Of a stretch of DNA of 64,000 nucleotides, positions 45,255-55,020 are shown piece after piece. The stretch is from Flavivirga eckloniae (GTDB lineage: Bacteria > Bacteroidota > Bacteroidia > Flavobacteriales > Flavobacteriaceae): the NCBI RefSeq assembly GCF_002886045.1, contig NZ_CP025791.1:3611001-3675000 (forward strand), written 5' to 3'. Below the pieces are notes generated by a model. That model was not told where the DNA came from, made no database searches, and worked only from the letters and a program-made list of their open reading frames with translations. How positions within the stretch are numbered: position 1 is the stretch's first letter; each line of letters starts with the position of its first letter. The position numbers and the translations under genes are program-made.

Positions 45255-45455
45255 TTTTTTTGTTTGAATACTTAAATGGGGCAATTTAAAAAAACCGCCT
45301 AGTGGTTACAAGTTTAAAATGATTATTAATAGGTTGAATGTAATACGTTTATGTGATTGTGTGAATTTATTTGTTAAATTTGAAAATGTAGGAATAGTAG
45401 TAAGCGAAACAATCACTCTATAAATTGTAGTAATATTTAAATCATTAAAATAGTT

Positions 45456-46088
45456 ATGAAAAGCATTATCCCATTAGCAATAATTTTAATTTCCTCCTTT
45501 ATTAATGCGCAAAACACTAACGATTCAAAGTTTGTTTATGGCGAAAACGGACTTGAGCCGAGACATATTACTATAGATATAAAAGGCATGGACATGGATG
45601 AAATGCAAACGAAGGCAGAAGAATGGCTTAATGAAAAGTATGAAGCCCCAAAAGGTAAAAGTGATAGTAATAATGATAAAAAAATAAAGCCAGGTAAAAG
45701 TATTACGGCTTATGAAATATATGAAGACAACGAAGGTGATGCAACAGGGAAAGCAAATAATAACAAAAAACTACGTTTTACTGGGTTTACAAATAATGCT
45801 ATTTGTATAGGTAAAGGAGCCGATTACAGTTGTGAGACTGTGGAATATACTATTGAGCTTAGGTTGCGAGATGGGGACTTAAGATTTAAACCTATAAAGC
45901 TAACTTATAAAGGAGCCTCTGATAAGAAAGAGCAGACTATAAACTTGAAGAAAAATAAATTTGCTAAGAATGGAGCAATCATAGATGGTTATGAGAAGGC
46001 TTCTTCTCAAATAGAGACTTTACTTAACAGTTTAAGAAGAAGCATTGTGAATTATTTAACCGGAAAAGCACAGGAAGAAGAGTGGTAA
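45456..46088 (+). CDS. Secreted protein, DUF4468-like (hypothetical)
   Basis: 210 aa with signal peptide (IPLAIILISSFINAQ). The mature part has YGENGLEPRHITIDIKGMDMDEMQTKAEEWL (shown in part), a Lys/Asn/Asp-rich linker, then KLRFTGFTNNAICIG, CETVEYTIELRLRDGDLRF and a C-terminal helix. The strand-helix-strand arrangement recalls DUF4468 TBP-like periplasmic domains, with moderate certainty. A perfect palindromic terminator follows. Confidence 0.65.
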   Translation: MKSIIPLAIILISSFINAQNTNDSKFVYGENGLEPRHITIDIKGMDMDEMQTKAEEWLNEKYEAPKGKSDSNNDKKIKPGKSITAYEIYEDNEGDATGKANNNKKLRFTGFTNNAICIGKGADYSCETVEYTIELRLRDGDLRFKPIKLTYKGASDKKEQTINLKKNKFAKNGAIIDGYEKASSQIETLLNSLRRSIVNYLTGKAQEEEW

Positions 46089-46133
46089 TTTAAACGACAA
46101 CGTTTTGAATTTATACAAATCGAAAAATTTGTT

Positions 46134-46166
46134 AAAAGCTTCAATTTAAATTGAAGCTTTTTTATT
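46134..46166 (+). terminator. Palindromic rho-independent terminator
   Basis: AAAAGCTTCAATTT (46134-46147) followed directly by its complement AAATTGAAGCTTTT (46148-46161) and more T residues. It ends the DUF4468-like gene. Confidence 0.8.
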
Positions 46167-46184
46167 TTTAAGAAGTTGAAAAAT

Positions 46185-46356
46185 GACAAAATTTGCCCCT
46201 AAAATGCACTTAATCAATTTAATTGTGCAGTTAAACTAATAATTTTTAGTAGTTACCTTGTAATCAATTAAATTGGCATCACCATAACATAAGTAGGTTA
46301 AGTTCATGGTAGATTTGGGGCAAAAAAAGGTGAACATTCTGTTCGCCTTTTTTTTG
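46185..46356 (+). ncRNA. Candidate structured RNA with closing stem and terminator
   Basis: TTTGCCCC (46192-46199) pairs with GGGGCAAA (46317-46324) to enclose about 117 nt. Inside are hairpins TGCAC/GTGCA (46205-46229), ACTAA/TTAGT near 46234-46250 and ACCAT/ATGGT near 46281-46310. Right after the closing stem is a true terminator: GGTGAAC/GTTCGCC with a T8 tract (46329-46355). No promoter was identified. It could instead be a degenerate repeat element. The rest of the 562-bp spacer (to 46650) is AT-rich with no gene. Confidence 0.35.
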
Positions 46357-46650
46357 TTTATAACATTCGCTTAAAAACTTTATGCTAACAAATCAGGATA
46401 GAGTTAATATTTTAATTTAAACTTTAGTAAATCTTACTAAGTATTAAATCCATTAAGCTTAGCCGATTTCGTAAACTTCAAATTAGTTCTATTCATTTTT
46501 TTATAGGGATTAAATATTATTTTCATTAGTTAAATATTATTAAAACAAGCTTTAATGCTAAATAGGACAGTTTGTGCTATTTTTTGAACATTCTATGTAA
46601 TAATTTTAAAGCAGGTTAGATTACATTTGGTAGCCACTTGATCTAGAAAA

Positions 46651-47391
46651 ATGAAATATTGCCTGCCCTTATTATTTTTAACCTCTATTTATTTTAGTTT
46701 TTCTCAAACTAAGTCTTCAACAGAAACATATTATAAGTTATTCGACTCGCATTTCGATTATAAGAATCATGAGGTTTTTAATGGTTTGGAGTACGTAGAT
46801 GTGTTCCCGGAATTAAGCAGAACCAAGGAAACTAATAATAAGTTTTATGGTTCATTTGGTTTTAAAAAGGGATTCATTATTTACGATGAGCAACCTTACT
46901 ACGATTTAGAAATGAAGTATGATTTACTAAATGATTGTGTGCTTTTAAATTATGTGAGTAAGAAGACAAATTATTTAAGGCTTAGCCCAGAAAGAGTTTC
47001 CCAATTTAAGTTGAAAGAACACAAGTTTGTAAGGTTACAGAATAGTCCGTCATTACATGCTATTTACGAAAATGGATTTTTTAAAGAAGGTTATAAAGGA
47101 GGAAAATTTTCACTATACATAAAATATAGAAAGGATAGGCAAGAAGACTTAAGTGAAGGCATGGTTGTTAATGTTTTTAAAGAGCACAAAACATTTATAG
47201 TGCATCATAAAGATGTGTTTCATGAAATAGGTTCCAGAAAAGATATGTTAAAAGCCTTTTCGTTTAGAGGAAAAGAAATTCGAACGTTTTACAAAAATAA
47301 TTCTCGTGTGTTAAAAAGTAACAAAGAACAATTTTTTGTAAGGCTTGTCAAGTATTTAGATACAATGAATTATTTAAATACAGATGGGTAA
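46651..47391 (+). CDS. Secreted protein of unknown function
   Basis: 246 aa with signal peptide (LPLLFLTSIYFSFSQ). The mature protein is beta-rich in its first half (NHEVFNGLEYVDVFPEL, GFKKGFIIYDEQPYYDLEMKYD) and basic/helical at the end. No family recognised, although the 'ngleY...G...Y.F....w..G...YdGq.Y.dv.l.YD...d.v' type pattern recalls the N-terminal parts of proteins encoded next to TonB receptors in Bacteroidetes. It overlaps the TonB receptor gene by 8 bp and is probably its operon partner. Confidence 0.72.
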   Translation: MKYCLPLLFLTSIYFSFSQTKSSTETYYKLFDSHFDYKNHEVFNGLEYVDVFPELSRTKETNNKFYGSFGFKKGFIIYDEQPYYDLEMKYDLLNDCVLLNYVSKKTNYLRLSPERVSQFKLKEHKFVRLQNSPSLHAIYENGFFKEGYKGGKFSLYIKYRKDRQEDLSEGMVVNVFKEHKTFIVHHKDVFHEIGSRKDMLKAFSFRGKEIRTFYKNNSRVLKSNKEQFFVRLVKYLDTMNYLNTDG

Positions 47392-50158
47392 AATGAGGAC
47401 AATAAAAATAATTGGAATGACCAGTTTCTTTGCTTTTTTTTCGCAAATAGCCTATTGCCAATCTAAAGAGAAAATTTCTGTTGCTTTTGAAAATAAAGGA
47501 ATAGTTGAAGTCTTAATTGAATTGGAAAACATTTCCGATTACCAATTCTATTTTAATAAAGATTGGTTTCCCGATTCATTGATTTCAAAATCATTCACTA
47601 ATGCTAGTATTGAAGCCATTTTAAGTGAGATTTTAGAAGAAACTTCAATTAATTTTTTTATGTTAAACAATCGGGTTATCCTAACTAAGAATAATGCGAT
47701 TAGAGATAACATATCACTTTTCTATTACGATCAAAAGGGAGATGAGGTCGTCCCCTTGAATGATGAGAAGGCTCCGGTACTGCAAAAAGAGTACGTTAAT
47801 GCATCTAAAGTTAAAAACGTTGAGATTTTTCATATAGGCAAAGAAAATAAAAGATTATCCCAAAAAGCGTTTAACATATCCGGGTATATTAAAGATGCCA
47901 AAACTAAAAGACCCATAGAGAGTTTAGTTGTATTTATTCAGGGAACATCTATTAACACGGTAACCAATAACCTTGGATACTATAATATGAAAGTGCCTGC
48001 CGGATTTAGTATTTTGGAAACAGCCTCGATGGAATATGGCAAACATAAAAAGCAAATAGTTGTTTATGGTGATGGTACATTAAGCTTTGATTTATTTGAG
48101 GAGATTGAAGAGCTAGAAGAGATAGTGGTTGAATCTGATAGAGATAGGAATATTAAAAGTGCCAACGTTGGTGTAACAAAAGTAGACATTGAAGGTATAA
48201 AAAACATACCATTGGTTCTTGGTGAACGAGATGTTTTAAAGGTCGCCACGACAATGCCGGGTGTAAAAACAGCAGGGGAAGGGACTTTAGGTTACAATGT
48301 TAGAGGAGGGAAGGTCGATCAAAATTTAATTCTTTTTGATGATGCAGTAATTTATAATCCGTCGCATTTTTTTGGAATATTTTCGGCTATAAATCCTTTT
48401 GCAACAGGAAGTGTAGATATTTATAAAGGCAGTATTCCTGCTGAATTTGGCGGACGGTTATCTTCTGTAATAGACATTTCAACAAAAGAGGCAAACATGA
48501 AAGCGTTTTCGGGAGAAGGTAATATTGGTCCAGTAACTGGAAATTTAATGCTAGAAGCCCCAATTGTTAAAGATAAAGCGGCAGTTTTAATAGGTGGTAG
48601 GGCTACATATTCAGACTGGGTTTTAAAAACAATTTCCGAGGAATCTATAAAAAACAGTAAAGCGTCATTTTATGATGGGGTAATAAAATACAATCATAAT
48701 ATTAATGATAAGAATTCGTTACAAGCAACAGCTTATTACAGTAAGGATAAGTTTAGTATAACTTCAGATTCTGTTTTTGATTATAGTAATAGGTTAGCTT
48801 CAATAAAATGGCATCATAGGTTTAATGAAAAAAACAGAGCATCGGTTCAATTAGCAACCAGCCAATATAAATTCAACATAATCTATGATGGCATATTTAA
48901 TAGAAATTTTGATTTTGGTTATAGCATTGATGAAACTCAATTAAAGCTAAAAGCGAGATACCGGTACAACAAGAAACATAAATTCACTTACGGATTAAGT
49001 GGTAAATCATATGTTATCAGACCCGGAAATATTTATCCTATAGGAGATAAATCTGTTATTGAAAGTAAAACTGTAGAAAAAGAAAAGGGATTTGAGTCGG
49101 CTGTTTTTATCTCAGATTTATTTGAAGTTAATGAAAAATTACTTTTCGATTTAGGCTTTAGATATTCTTTTTATGCAGCTCTTGGACCAGGAACCCAGAA
49201 AGTTTATGCTTCAGGTGTACCGTTGAGTTCAGAATCGGTTATAGAAACGAAACAATATAAAAATAATGAAGTCATAAAAACACATGGCGGTCCGGAATTT
49301 AGGTTTTCTGCAAGGTACTTTTTATCGCCTACCCTTTCAATAAAGGGTGGTTATAATAAGACCATTCAATATTCTCACTTATTATCTTCTAATACAACGG
49401 CTTCTCCAATCGATTCCTGGAAGTTATCCGATTTAAATATAGAACCTCAAAGAGCAGAACAGTACTCTTTAGGAGTATTTAAAAATTTTGATAGCGGTGT
49501 GTATGAGGCTAGTTTAGAAGGCTATTATAAGAAAATGAATAATCTTTTAGATTTTAAAGTGGGTGCCGAATTACTGCTTAATCAGGATATTGAAACAGAG
49601 TTGTTGCAGGGAGAAGGAAAAGCCTATGGTATAGAGTTTTTATTGAAAAAGAAAAAAGGAAAGTTTAATGGCTGGCTTGGGTACTCTTATTCAAGAACAT
49701 TAGTGAAATTGGATAGTGAGTTTTTAACAAATCAAGTAAATAATGGAGATTACTTTTCGGCCAATCAAGATAGGCCCCATGATGTTAGTCTCATATCAAA
49801 TTATAAATTAACCAAGCGCTATAGTTTTTCTTTAAATTTTAATTATCAATCTGGAAGGCCCATTACATATCCTGTGGGTAAATACATTTATAATGGATCA
49901 GAACAATTGATATATAGTGATAGAAACAAGTTTAGAGTACCAGACTATTATCGATTAGATCTCGGAATTAATATTGAAGGAAACCATAAAAACGCAAAGC
50001 TTGCTCATAGTTTTTGGAATATTTCTGTTTATAATGTTTTGGGGAGAAATAATCCGTTATCGGTCTTTTTTGTAAATGAGAATGGAGAAGTAAAAGGTTA
50101 TAAATCGTCTGTTTTTGCAATCCCAGTGCCTACTATAACTTATAATTTTAAATTTTAA
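47384..50158 (+). CDS. TonB-dependent receptor with STN-like and carboxypeptidase-like N-terminal domains
   Basis: 924 aa. Signal peptide (IIGMTSFFAFFSQIAYCQ) is followed by an STN-like module at about 30-105 (ISVAFENKGIVEVLIELENI, then IEAILSEILEETSINFF). The CarboxypepD_reg-like domain is near 168-250 (ISGYIKDAKTKRPIESLVVF), and the plug from about 265 (LGERDVLKVATTMPGVK, YNVRGGKVDQNLILFDDA, DIYKGSIPAEFGGRLSSVIDI in part). The barrel ends YNFKF. It is unlike SusC in lacking a SusD partner; DUF4249 follows 1 bp later. The ATG at 47393 (MRTIKIIG) is an equally good start. Confidence 0.9.
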   Translation: MGKMRTIKIIGMTSFFAFFSQIAYCQSKEKISVAFENKGIVEVLIELENISDYQFYFNKDWFPDSLISKSFTNASIEAILSEILEETSINFFMLNNRVILTKNNAIRDNISLFYYDQKGDEVVPLNDEKAPVLQKEYVNASKVKNVEIFHIGKENKRLSQKAFNISGYIKDAKTKRPIESLVVFIQGTSINTVTNNLGYYNMKVPAGFSILETASMEYGKHKKQIVVYGDGTLSFDLFEEIEELEEIVVESDRDRNIKSANVGVTKVDIEGIKNIPLVLGERDVLKVATTMPGVKTAGEGTLGYNVRGGKVDQNLILFDDAVIYNPSHFFGIFSAINPFATGSVDIYKGSIPAEFGGRLSSVIDISTKEANMKAFSGEGNIGPVTGNLMLEAPIVKDKAAVLIGGRATYSDWVLKTISEESIKNSKASFYDGVIKYNHNINDKNSLQATAYYSKDKFSITSDSVFDYSNRLASIKWHHRFNEKNRASVQLATSQYKFNIIYDGIFNRNFDFGYSIDETQLKLKARYRYNKKHKFTYGLSGKSYVIRPGNIYPIGDKSVIESKTVEKEKGFESAVFISDLFEVNEKLLFDLGFRYSFYAALGPGTQKVYASGVPLSSESVIETKQYKNNEVIKTHGGPEFRFSARYFLSPTLSIKGGYNKTIQYSHLLSSNTTASPIDSWKLSDLNIEPQRAEQYSLGVFKNFDSGVYEASLEGYYKKMNNLLDFKVGAELLLNQDIETELLQGEGKAYGIEFLLKKKKGKFNGWLGYSYSRTLVKLDSEFLTNQVNNGDYFSANQDRPHDVSLISNYKLTKRYSFSLNFNYQSGRPITYPVGKYIYNGSEQLIYSDRNKFRVPDYYRLDLGINIEGNHKNAKLAHSFWNISVYNVLGRNNPLSVFFVNENGEVKGYKSSVFAIPVPTITYNFKF

Positions 50159-50159
50159 A

Positions 50160-51338
50160 ATGAGATTAAATAAGCATATATTTTTACTTGTTTTGGTAGT
50201 TAATTTTAGTTGTACGGAACCATTTAACCTGGTCACGGAATCTTTTGAAGATACTTTGGTAGTTGAGGCAACTATAACTGATGAGCTGAAAACGCAAAAA
50301 ATAAAAATTTCTCGTACATACCGACTAGAAAACGATACGCCCGTTTTAGAGGAAAAGGCAAAGGTTAAAATAGTAGATAGTAACAACAATGAATACGATT
50401 TTAGGTATGAAGGATCAGGTATATACAATTCAATTCAGGAATTTCAAGCGGTAGAAGGTGTTTCTTATAAATTATTCATAACAGCATCAGATGGAAAAGA
50501 ATATATTTCTGATGAAGAGTCGCTAGCTCCCAAAGCAGAAATGGATTTGTATGTAGAAGCAATTAATGCGAATGGTACGACTGGTGCACAGGTTTTTGTT
50601 AATACTAATGATAATTTAGGTGATGCCAACTATTTTAGATATGAATATGAAGAAACCTATAAGGTTGTGGCTCCACTTTTTACAACCAATAATATTATAC
50701 CTGTTAATGTTGTGTATACAGAATATGATATACATTTTGATACATTAGATGTTTTGAGATCTAGAGATAAGCAAGTTTGTTACTCTACTAAATATTCAAA
50801 TCAAATTTTAATTACAAGTGTTAACGGTTTAAGTGAGGATAAAATATCCAGATTTCCTATTCGCTTTTTATCTTCTGAAACCGCTTTTTTAAGAGAACGG
50901 TATAGTATTTTAGTAAGACAATATGTGCAATCTGCAAACGCAAATAATTTCTATAAAATATTAAAAGAATTGGGCTCAGATGGAAGCCTGTTAATAGACA
51001 ATCAACCAGGTTTTATACGAGGAAATATCTTTTCAAAAGAAAACCGTAAAGAAAAAATTGTTGGTTTTTTTGATGTCTCTTCAGTAACGTCTAAAAGAAT
51101 TTACTTCAATTATAAAGATTTCGATTTTGATTATCCATTTTATTTTTTTCGTTGCGATGAAATTACTTTAAATTATGGTAAAATGGAGGAAAGATTTCGG
51201 ATGTTTAAATGGCTAAATAGCCCAAGTGCTTATATGTACGTTTCTGGTGGTAAGTTTTCGCCTAGATTTGTTTCATCAAAATGTGTAGATTGTACAACGT
51301 TTTCTTCAAACATAAAACCAGAATTTTGGGAAGATTAA
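50160..51338 (+). CDS. DUF4249 domain lipoprotein
   Basis: 392 aa. A lipobox (LLVLVVNFSC-type: VLVVNFSCTEPF) is followed by the DUF4249 beginning FEDTLVVEATITDELKTQKIKISRTY (shown in part), KVKIVDSNNNEYDF and VEGVSYKLFITASDGKEYIS. The C-terminus has the four-Cys/aromatic region (CVDCTTF). DUF4249 proteins are regularly encoded right after a TonB receptor, as here. They are presumed to be surface partners of that receptor, analogous to SusD, with substrate unknown. Confidence 0.88.
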   Translation: MRLNKHIFLLVLVVNFSCTEPFNLVTESFEDTLVVEATITDELKTQKIKISRTYRLENDTPVLEEKAKVKIVDSNNNEYDFRYEGSGIYNSIQEFQAVEGVSYKLFITASDGKEYISDEESLAPKAEMDLYVEAINANGTTGAQVFVNTNDNLGDANYFRYEYEETYKVVAPLFTTNNIIPVNVVYTEYDIHFDTLDVLRSRDKQVCYSTKYSNQILITSVNGLSEDKISRFPIRFLSSETAFLRERYSILVRQYVQSANANNFYKILKELGSDGSLLIDNQPGFIRGNIFSKENRKEKIVGFFDVSSVTSKRIYFNYKDFDFDYPFYFFRCDEITLNYGKMEERFRMFKWLNSPSAYMYVSGGKFSPRFVSSKCVDCTTFSSNIKPEFWED

Positions 51339-53101
51339 TAAAATATTTAACAGCCATAAACAGCATTATACTGTGTTTCTCTCATGGTGTTGCTTTTGGA
51401 CAAATTAAAGATGACATTCAAAATGTCATGATAAAAACAGTCCCAAAAGAAAAAGTAGTAGTGCACATAAATGATAAATTGCTATTAGCTGGAGAAACAT
51501 TTTATTATAAAGTTTTTTGTTTATTAGAACAAACAAGTGAATTAAGTAGTATAAGTAAAATAGCATATGTTGAATTAGTAGGAGAAAACAATACTATTTT
51601 ATTTAATCAGAAGCTCAAGTTAGTAGACGGTATGGCAAGTGGAGATTATTTTATACCATCTGATGTTGAAACCGGTAATTACAAACTTATTGCCTATACT
51701 AAATGGACGATTAACGGTCCTAGAAACCCTTTTTTTGTTAAAGATATTTACGTTGTTAACCCTTATGTTTTAACTCCGGATTCGGTAAATAACACGTCTG
51801 AAAATAATAACCCAGCTAAGATTCAAATTAATAAAACTGGGCATACTCAATCGGGGACGACTCATGATGTAAAGGTACAATTAGAAACAGATTTTGGTGT
51901 GTATAAACCCAGAAGTAAAGTTTCGTTAAAGCTGATTAATATGCTTGGTGCGTCAATGTATGGTAACTATACTCTATCGGTTAGGAAAACGGATTCATTG
52001 GAGATTAAAACAGACAGTAATATTGAAATAAAAGAGATTGTTAAAACCGATAGCACATTTTATTTACCAGAACTTAGAGGAGAAATTATATCCGGATATG
52101 TGGTATCTAAAGACCATGATTCGGTTATACCAAATAAAATAGTAGCACTATCTATTGCTGGTAAAAACTATATATACAAAAATGTCTTAACTAATAAATT
52201 TGGTGAGTTTTATTTCCATTTAGAAGAAAACTACGCCAAATCTGAATGTGTTTTACAAATTTTAGATTCAGATAGAGCGGCCTACAAAATAGTTTTAAAC
52301 GATACTTCATTTAAATATTATGATGTTTTAAAATTTCAAAACGTTCAACTAAACTCAAGTATTCACGATTGGGTGCAAAATCAAAGTATTTATAACCAAA
52401 TTGAGAACGCATATAGTACTTCTAAATTAGACAGTATAATGTCTCCTGATTTTACAAAACCGTTTTATAGTAAACCAAGTATTACTTATGTGTTAGATGA
52501 TTATAAACGTTTTCCAACAACAAGAGAGACCTTTGTTGAGGTAGTTGAAGGGGCATTTATAAGAAAGCATAAAGGTTTAGATAAGCTAGGGGTTCGAAGA
52601 AATAATACATCTACATTTAACCCTTTTGACGATCGGGAAACACTAGTGCTTTTAGATGGCTTGTTAATTCAGGATAGCGAGTATGTATTAAATTACAATC
52701 CTTATAAAATAGAATCGGTGAGTTTATTAAAAGAAATTTATTTTTATGGACCAAGTATATTTAAAGGAATTATTGACATAAGAACAAAAAGAGGAGACTT
52801 TAATGTGCCATCAGGGGTTGATGATGTAAGTCGTTTAAATCTTACCATTCCTAAAGAAAGAAGAATATATTACCAACCCAATTATAACGATGATGTAGAG
52901 AAGTTAAAGAGAATCCCAGATTATAGAAGTCAGTTATTATGGAAGCCTGATATTGCTTTAAAGTCCGAATCCAAATCAATCGAATTTTATACGTCAGATT
53001 TGGAAGGCGTATTTGAGGTTTTATTTGAAGGTTATACTTTAAATGGAGTATATGTAAATTCAAAAAGGTACTTTAAAGTAAAAAGCGAACAGACTAAATA
53101 A
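51326..53101 (+). CDS. MG2-like exported protein with C-terminal plug-like domain
   Basis: 591 aa from a TTG at 51326 (signal RLIKYLTAINSIILCFSHGVAFGQ, shown in part). The ATG at 51281 gives an unusually long N-region and overlaps DUF4249 by 58 bp. The first domain (VPKEKVVVHINDKLLLAGETFYYKVF, shown in part; then MASGDYFIPSDVETGNYKLIAYT) is like the macroglobulin MG2 fold. The C-terminal part (ETLVLLDGLLIQDSEYVLNYNPYKIESVSLLKEIY, in part; GIIDIRTKRGDF) resembles a TonB receptor plug without a barrel. It follows the receptor and DUF4249 genes and may be an exported partner of that system. Confidence 0.7.
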   Translation: MGRLIKYLTAINSIILCFSHGVAFGQIKDDIQNVMIKTVPKEKVVVHINDKLLLAGETFYYKVFCLLEQTSELSSISKIAYVELVGENNTILFNQKLKLVDGMASGDYFIPSDVETGNYKLIAYTKWTINGPRNPFFVKDIYVVNPYVLTPDSVNNTSENNNPAKIQINKTGHTQSGTTHDVKVQLETDFGVYKPRSKVSLKLINMLGASMYGNYTLSVRKTDSLEIKTDSNIEIKEIVKTDSTFYLPELRGEIISGYVVSKDHDSVIPNKIVALSIAGKNYIYKNVLTNKFGEFYFHLEENYAKSECVLQILDSDRAAYKIVLNDTSFKYYDVLKFQNVQLNSSIHDWVQNQSIYNQIENAYSTSKLDSIMSPDFTKPFYSKPSITYVLDDYKRFPTTRETFVEVVEGAFIRKHKGLDKLGVRRNNTSTFNPFDDRETLVLLDGLLIQDSEYVLNYNPYKIESVSLLKEIYFYGPSIFKGIIDIRTKRGDFNVPSGVDDVSRLNLTIPKERRIYYQPNYNDDVEKLKRIPDYRSQLLWKPDIALKSESKSIEFYTSDLEGVFEVLFEGYTLNGVYVNSKRYFKVKSEQTK

Positions 53102-53145
53102 CCAATACCGATTGGGTTTTCAAAATCAGAAACATGTTTACGTAT

Positions 53146-53751
53146 TCAAGATTCCCAGAGAAGTTTAGTCTTGAAAAAATTAACGAAGAAAAGTAAAAAC
53201 TTTTTAGATGTCATTTTTCCTCTTAGTAGCTTAAAAGCATGTGCAATATGGTTTTCTACTGTTTTAACAGAAATATTCATCACCTCGGCTATTTCTTTAT
53301 ATTTATAGCCCTCAATTTTACTTAGTAATAAGGCCTCTTTACACTTGGGAGGGAGCTCATCTATAGCAGATTTTAAATATAACAAGCGCTGTTCCATTAT
53401 TTTAATATCCTCTATTTTGTTCTCCATTTGATTAAGTTTCGTAAACTTTATCGCTTCTAATTTTTCATTAATACGCTTACGGGATTTATAATTATTAATA
53501 AAAGCATTATACGCCGATTTATAAAGATAGCTCTTTAGTGAAGAGTGAATTTTTAATTGTTCCCTTTTTTCCCAGAGTTTCAACAATATATCTTGAGCTA
53601 TATCTTCAGCCAATTGATCATTATTGGTAAAACTGTACAGATACACGCACAAATTATCGTAGTAATTTGTGTATATAAATCTATAAGCTTTTTTGTCACT
53701 TTTAGAAAGCTTTAGTAGAAGATCAATGTCGTTAGTATACGTGTTGTCCAA
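53146..53751 (-). CDS. ECF RNA polymerase sigma factor (FecI/Bacteroidetes type), locus 2
   Basis: 201 aa. Region 2 has LAEDIAQDILLKLWEKREQL and SAYNAFINNYKSRKRINEK. Region 4 has LPPKCKEALLLSKIEGYKYKEIAEV and SVKTVENHIAHAFKLLR (shown in part). Strongly similar throughout to the sigma factor at 38215-38808 (shared IHSS.K.YLYKS, RKRINEKLE). It is divergent from fecR across 111 bp and expected to control the fecR-susCD-thioredoxin genes. Confidence 0.92.
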   Translation of the reverse strand: MDNTYTNDIDLLLKLSKSDKKAYRFIYTNYYDNLCVYLYSFTNNDQLAEDIAQDILLKLWEKREQLKIHSSLKSYLYKSAYNAFINNYKSRKRINEKLEAIKFTKLNQMENKIEDIKIMEQRLLYLKSAIDELPPKCKEALLLSKIEGYKYKEIAEVMNISVKTVENHIAHAFKLLRGKMTSKKFLLFFVNFFKTKLLWES

Positions 53752-53862
53752 TGTTTTTTTGTGCCCAAATGGTTAATAGTTAGGTTACAAAAATGAAAAA
53801 AAATAAATTAAGACTAGGGGATTTAAAAAAACTGTTGTCATAAAGTTATAATATAGTTAATA

Positions 53863-55014
53863 ATGTCAAAAGAAAAAATAGAGAATATTATCTCAAAATA
53901 TATTAACCATGAAGCTTCAGAAGCTGAGATAGAAGAGCTTTTAGTTTGGTTAGAAGACCCTAAAAATGAAAAAGCATTTAAAGAGAATATAGCTGTAAGC
54001 CACTATTTAAACAAGAGCTTTAAAAAGTTTGATTCTGCAAAGGCTTATAAAAACACTTTACAAATTTATAAGACCTCAAAAAAGAAGAAAAGAATATCGG
54101 CTTACTTCGCATATGCTGTTGCAGCATCTTTAGTACTTCTAATTTCTTTAACCATTATTTTTAATAAGGACAATAACACAGTAATTAACGATTCTAGTGT
54201 TGTTAATAATATTACTCAAGGTACAGACAAGGCAACATTAACATTAGAAGATGGAACGGATATAATCTTAGAAAAAGGACAGGATTATGTTGCCAATAAT
54301 GTAATTAGTAATGGCGAAGAACTAGTATACAATTCTAATGCTAATTCAAAAACAGAGATCGTTTATAATTACTTAACTGTTCCGCGAGGCGGTCAGTACA
54401 TGGTTAAACTATCAGATGGCACACAAGTATGGTTAAATTCTGAATCTAAACTTAAATACCCTGTGAATTTTGTTGCAAATGCAGATAGAGAGGTTGAACT
54501 GTTATACGGCGAAGCTTATTTTGATGTGTCACCTAGCGAAAATCATAATGGTTCAGTATTTAAAGTGTATAGCCAGCAACAAGAAATAAATGTGCTAGGC
54601 ACCGAGTTTAATGTGAAATCTTATAAAGATGAAGATATTATACAAACTACTTTGGTAGAAGGTAAGATAACACTTGATGTAAGTACATTTAAGAACATCC
54701 TGAATCCAGCAGAGCAATTAACTTTTAACACCACGAATAAATCTATAAATAAAAAGGTAGTAGATGTTAAGAGGTACGTGTCTTGGAAAGATGGGTATTT
54801 CACGTTCGAAGACAAATCACTCGAAGAAGTATGTAAAATAATGTCGAGATGGTACGATGTTGATTTTGAAATTTCTAACTCAGAAATTAAAAATATTGAA
54901 CTTTCGGGTTCAGTTAGAAAAAATCAAAATATAGAAAACATCCTCATGTCACTATATAATTTAAAGGATATTCAATATGAAATAAAAGAAAATAAAAAGG
55001 TTTATCTAAAATAA
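53863..55014 (+). CDS. FecR-family anti-sigma factor (DUF4974 C-terminus), locus 2
   Basis: 383 aa, the same length as its paralogue at 36936-38087. The cytosolic helix is IENIISKYINHEASEAEIEE, and the single membrane helix is 81-100 (YFAYAVAASLVLLISLTIIF). The FecR domain has NYLTVPRGGQYMVKLSDGT, VWLNSESKLKYP, LLYGEAYFDV and VLGTEFNVKSY. The DUF4974 end has SLEEVCKIMSRWYDVDFEI. It couples the STN domain of the downstream SusC to the sigma factor. Confidence 0.93.
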   Translation: MSKEKIENIISKYINHEASEAEIEELLVWLEDPKNEKAFKENIAVSHYLNKSFKKFDSAKAYKNTLQIYKTSKKKKRISAYFAYAVAASLVLLISLTIIFNKDNNTVINDSSVVNNITQGTDKATLTLEDGTDIILEKGQDYVANNVISNGEELVYNSNANSKTEIVYNYLTVPRGGQYMVKLSDGTQVWLNSESKLKYPVNFVANADREVELLYGEAYFDVSPSENHNGSVFKVYSQQQEINVLGTEFNVKSYKDEDIIQTTLVEGKITLDVSTFKNILNPAEQLTFNTTNKSINKKVVDVKRYVSWKDGYFTFEDKSLEEVCKIMSRWYDVDFEISNSEIKNIELSGSVRKNQNIENILMSLYNLKDIQYEIKENKKVYLK

Positions 55015-55020
55015 AAAAAA

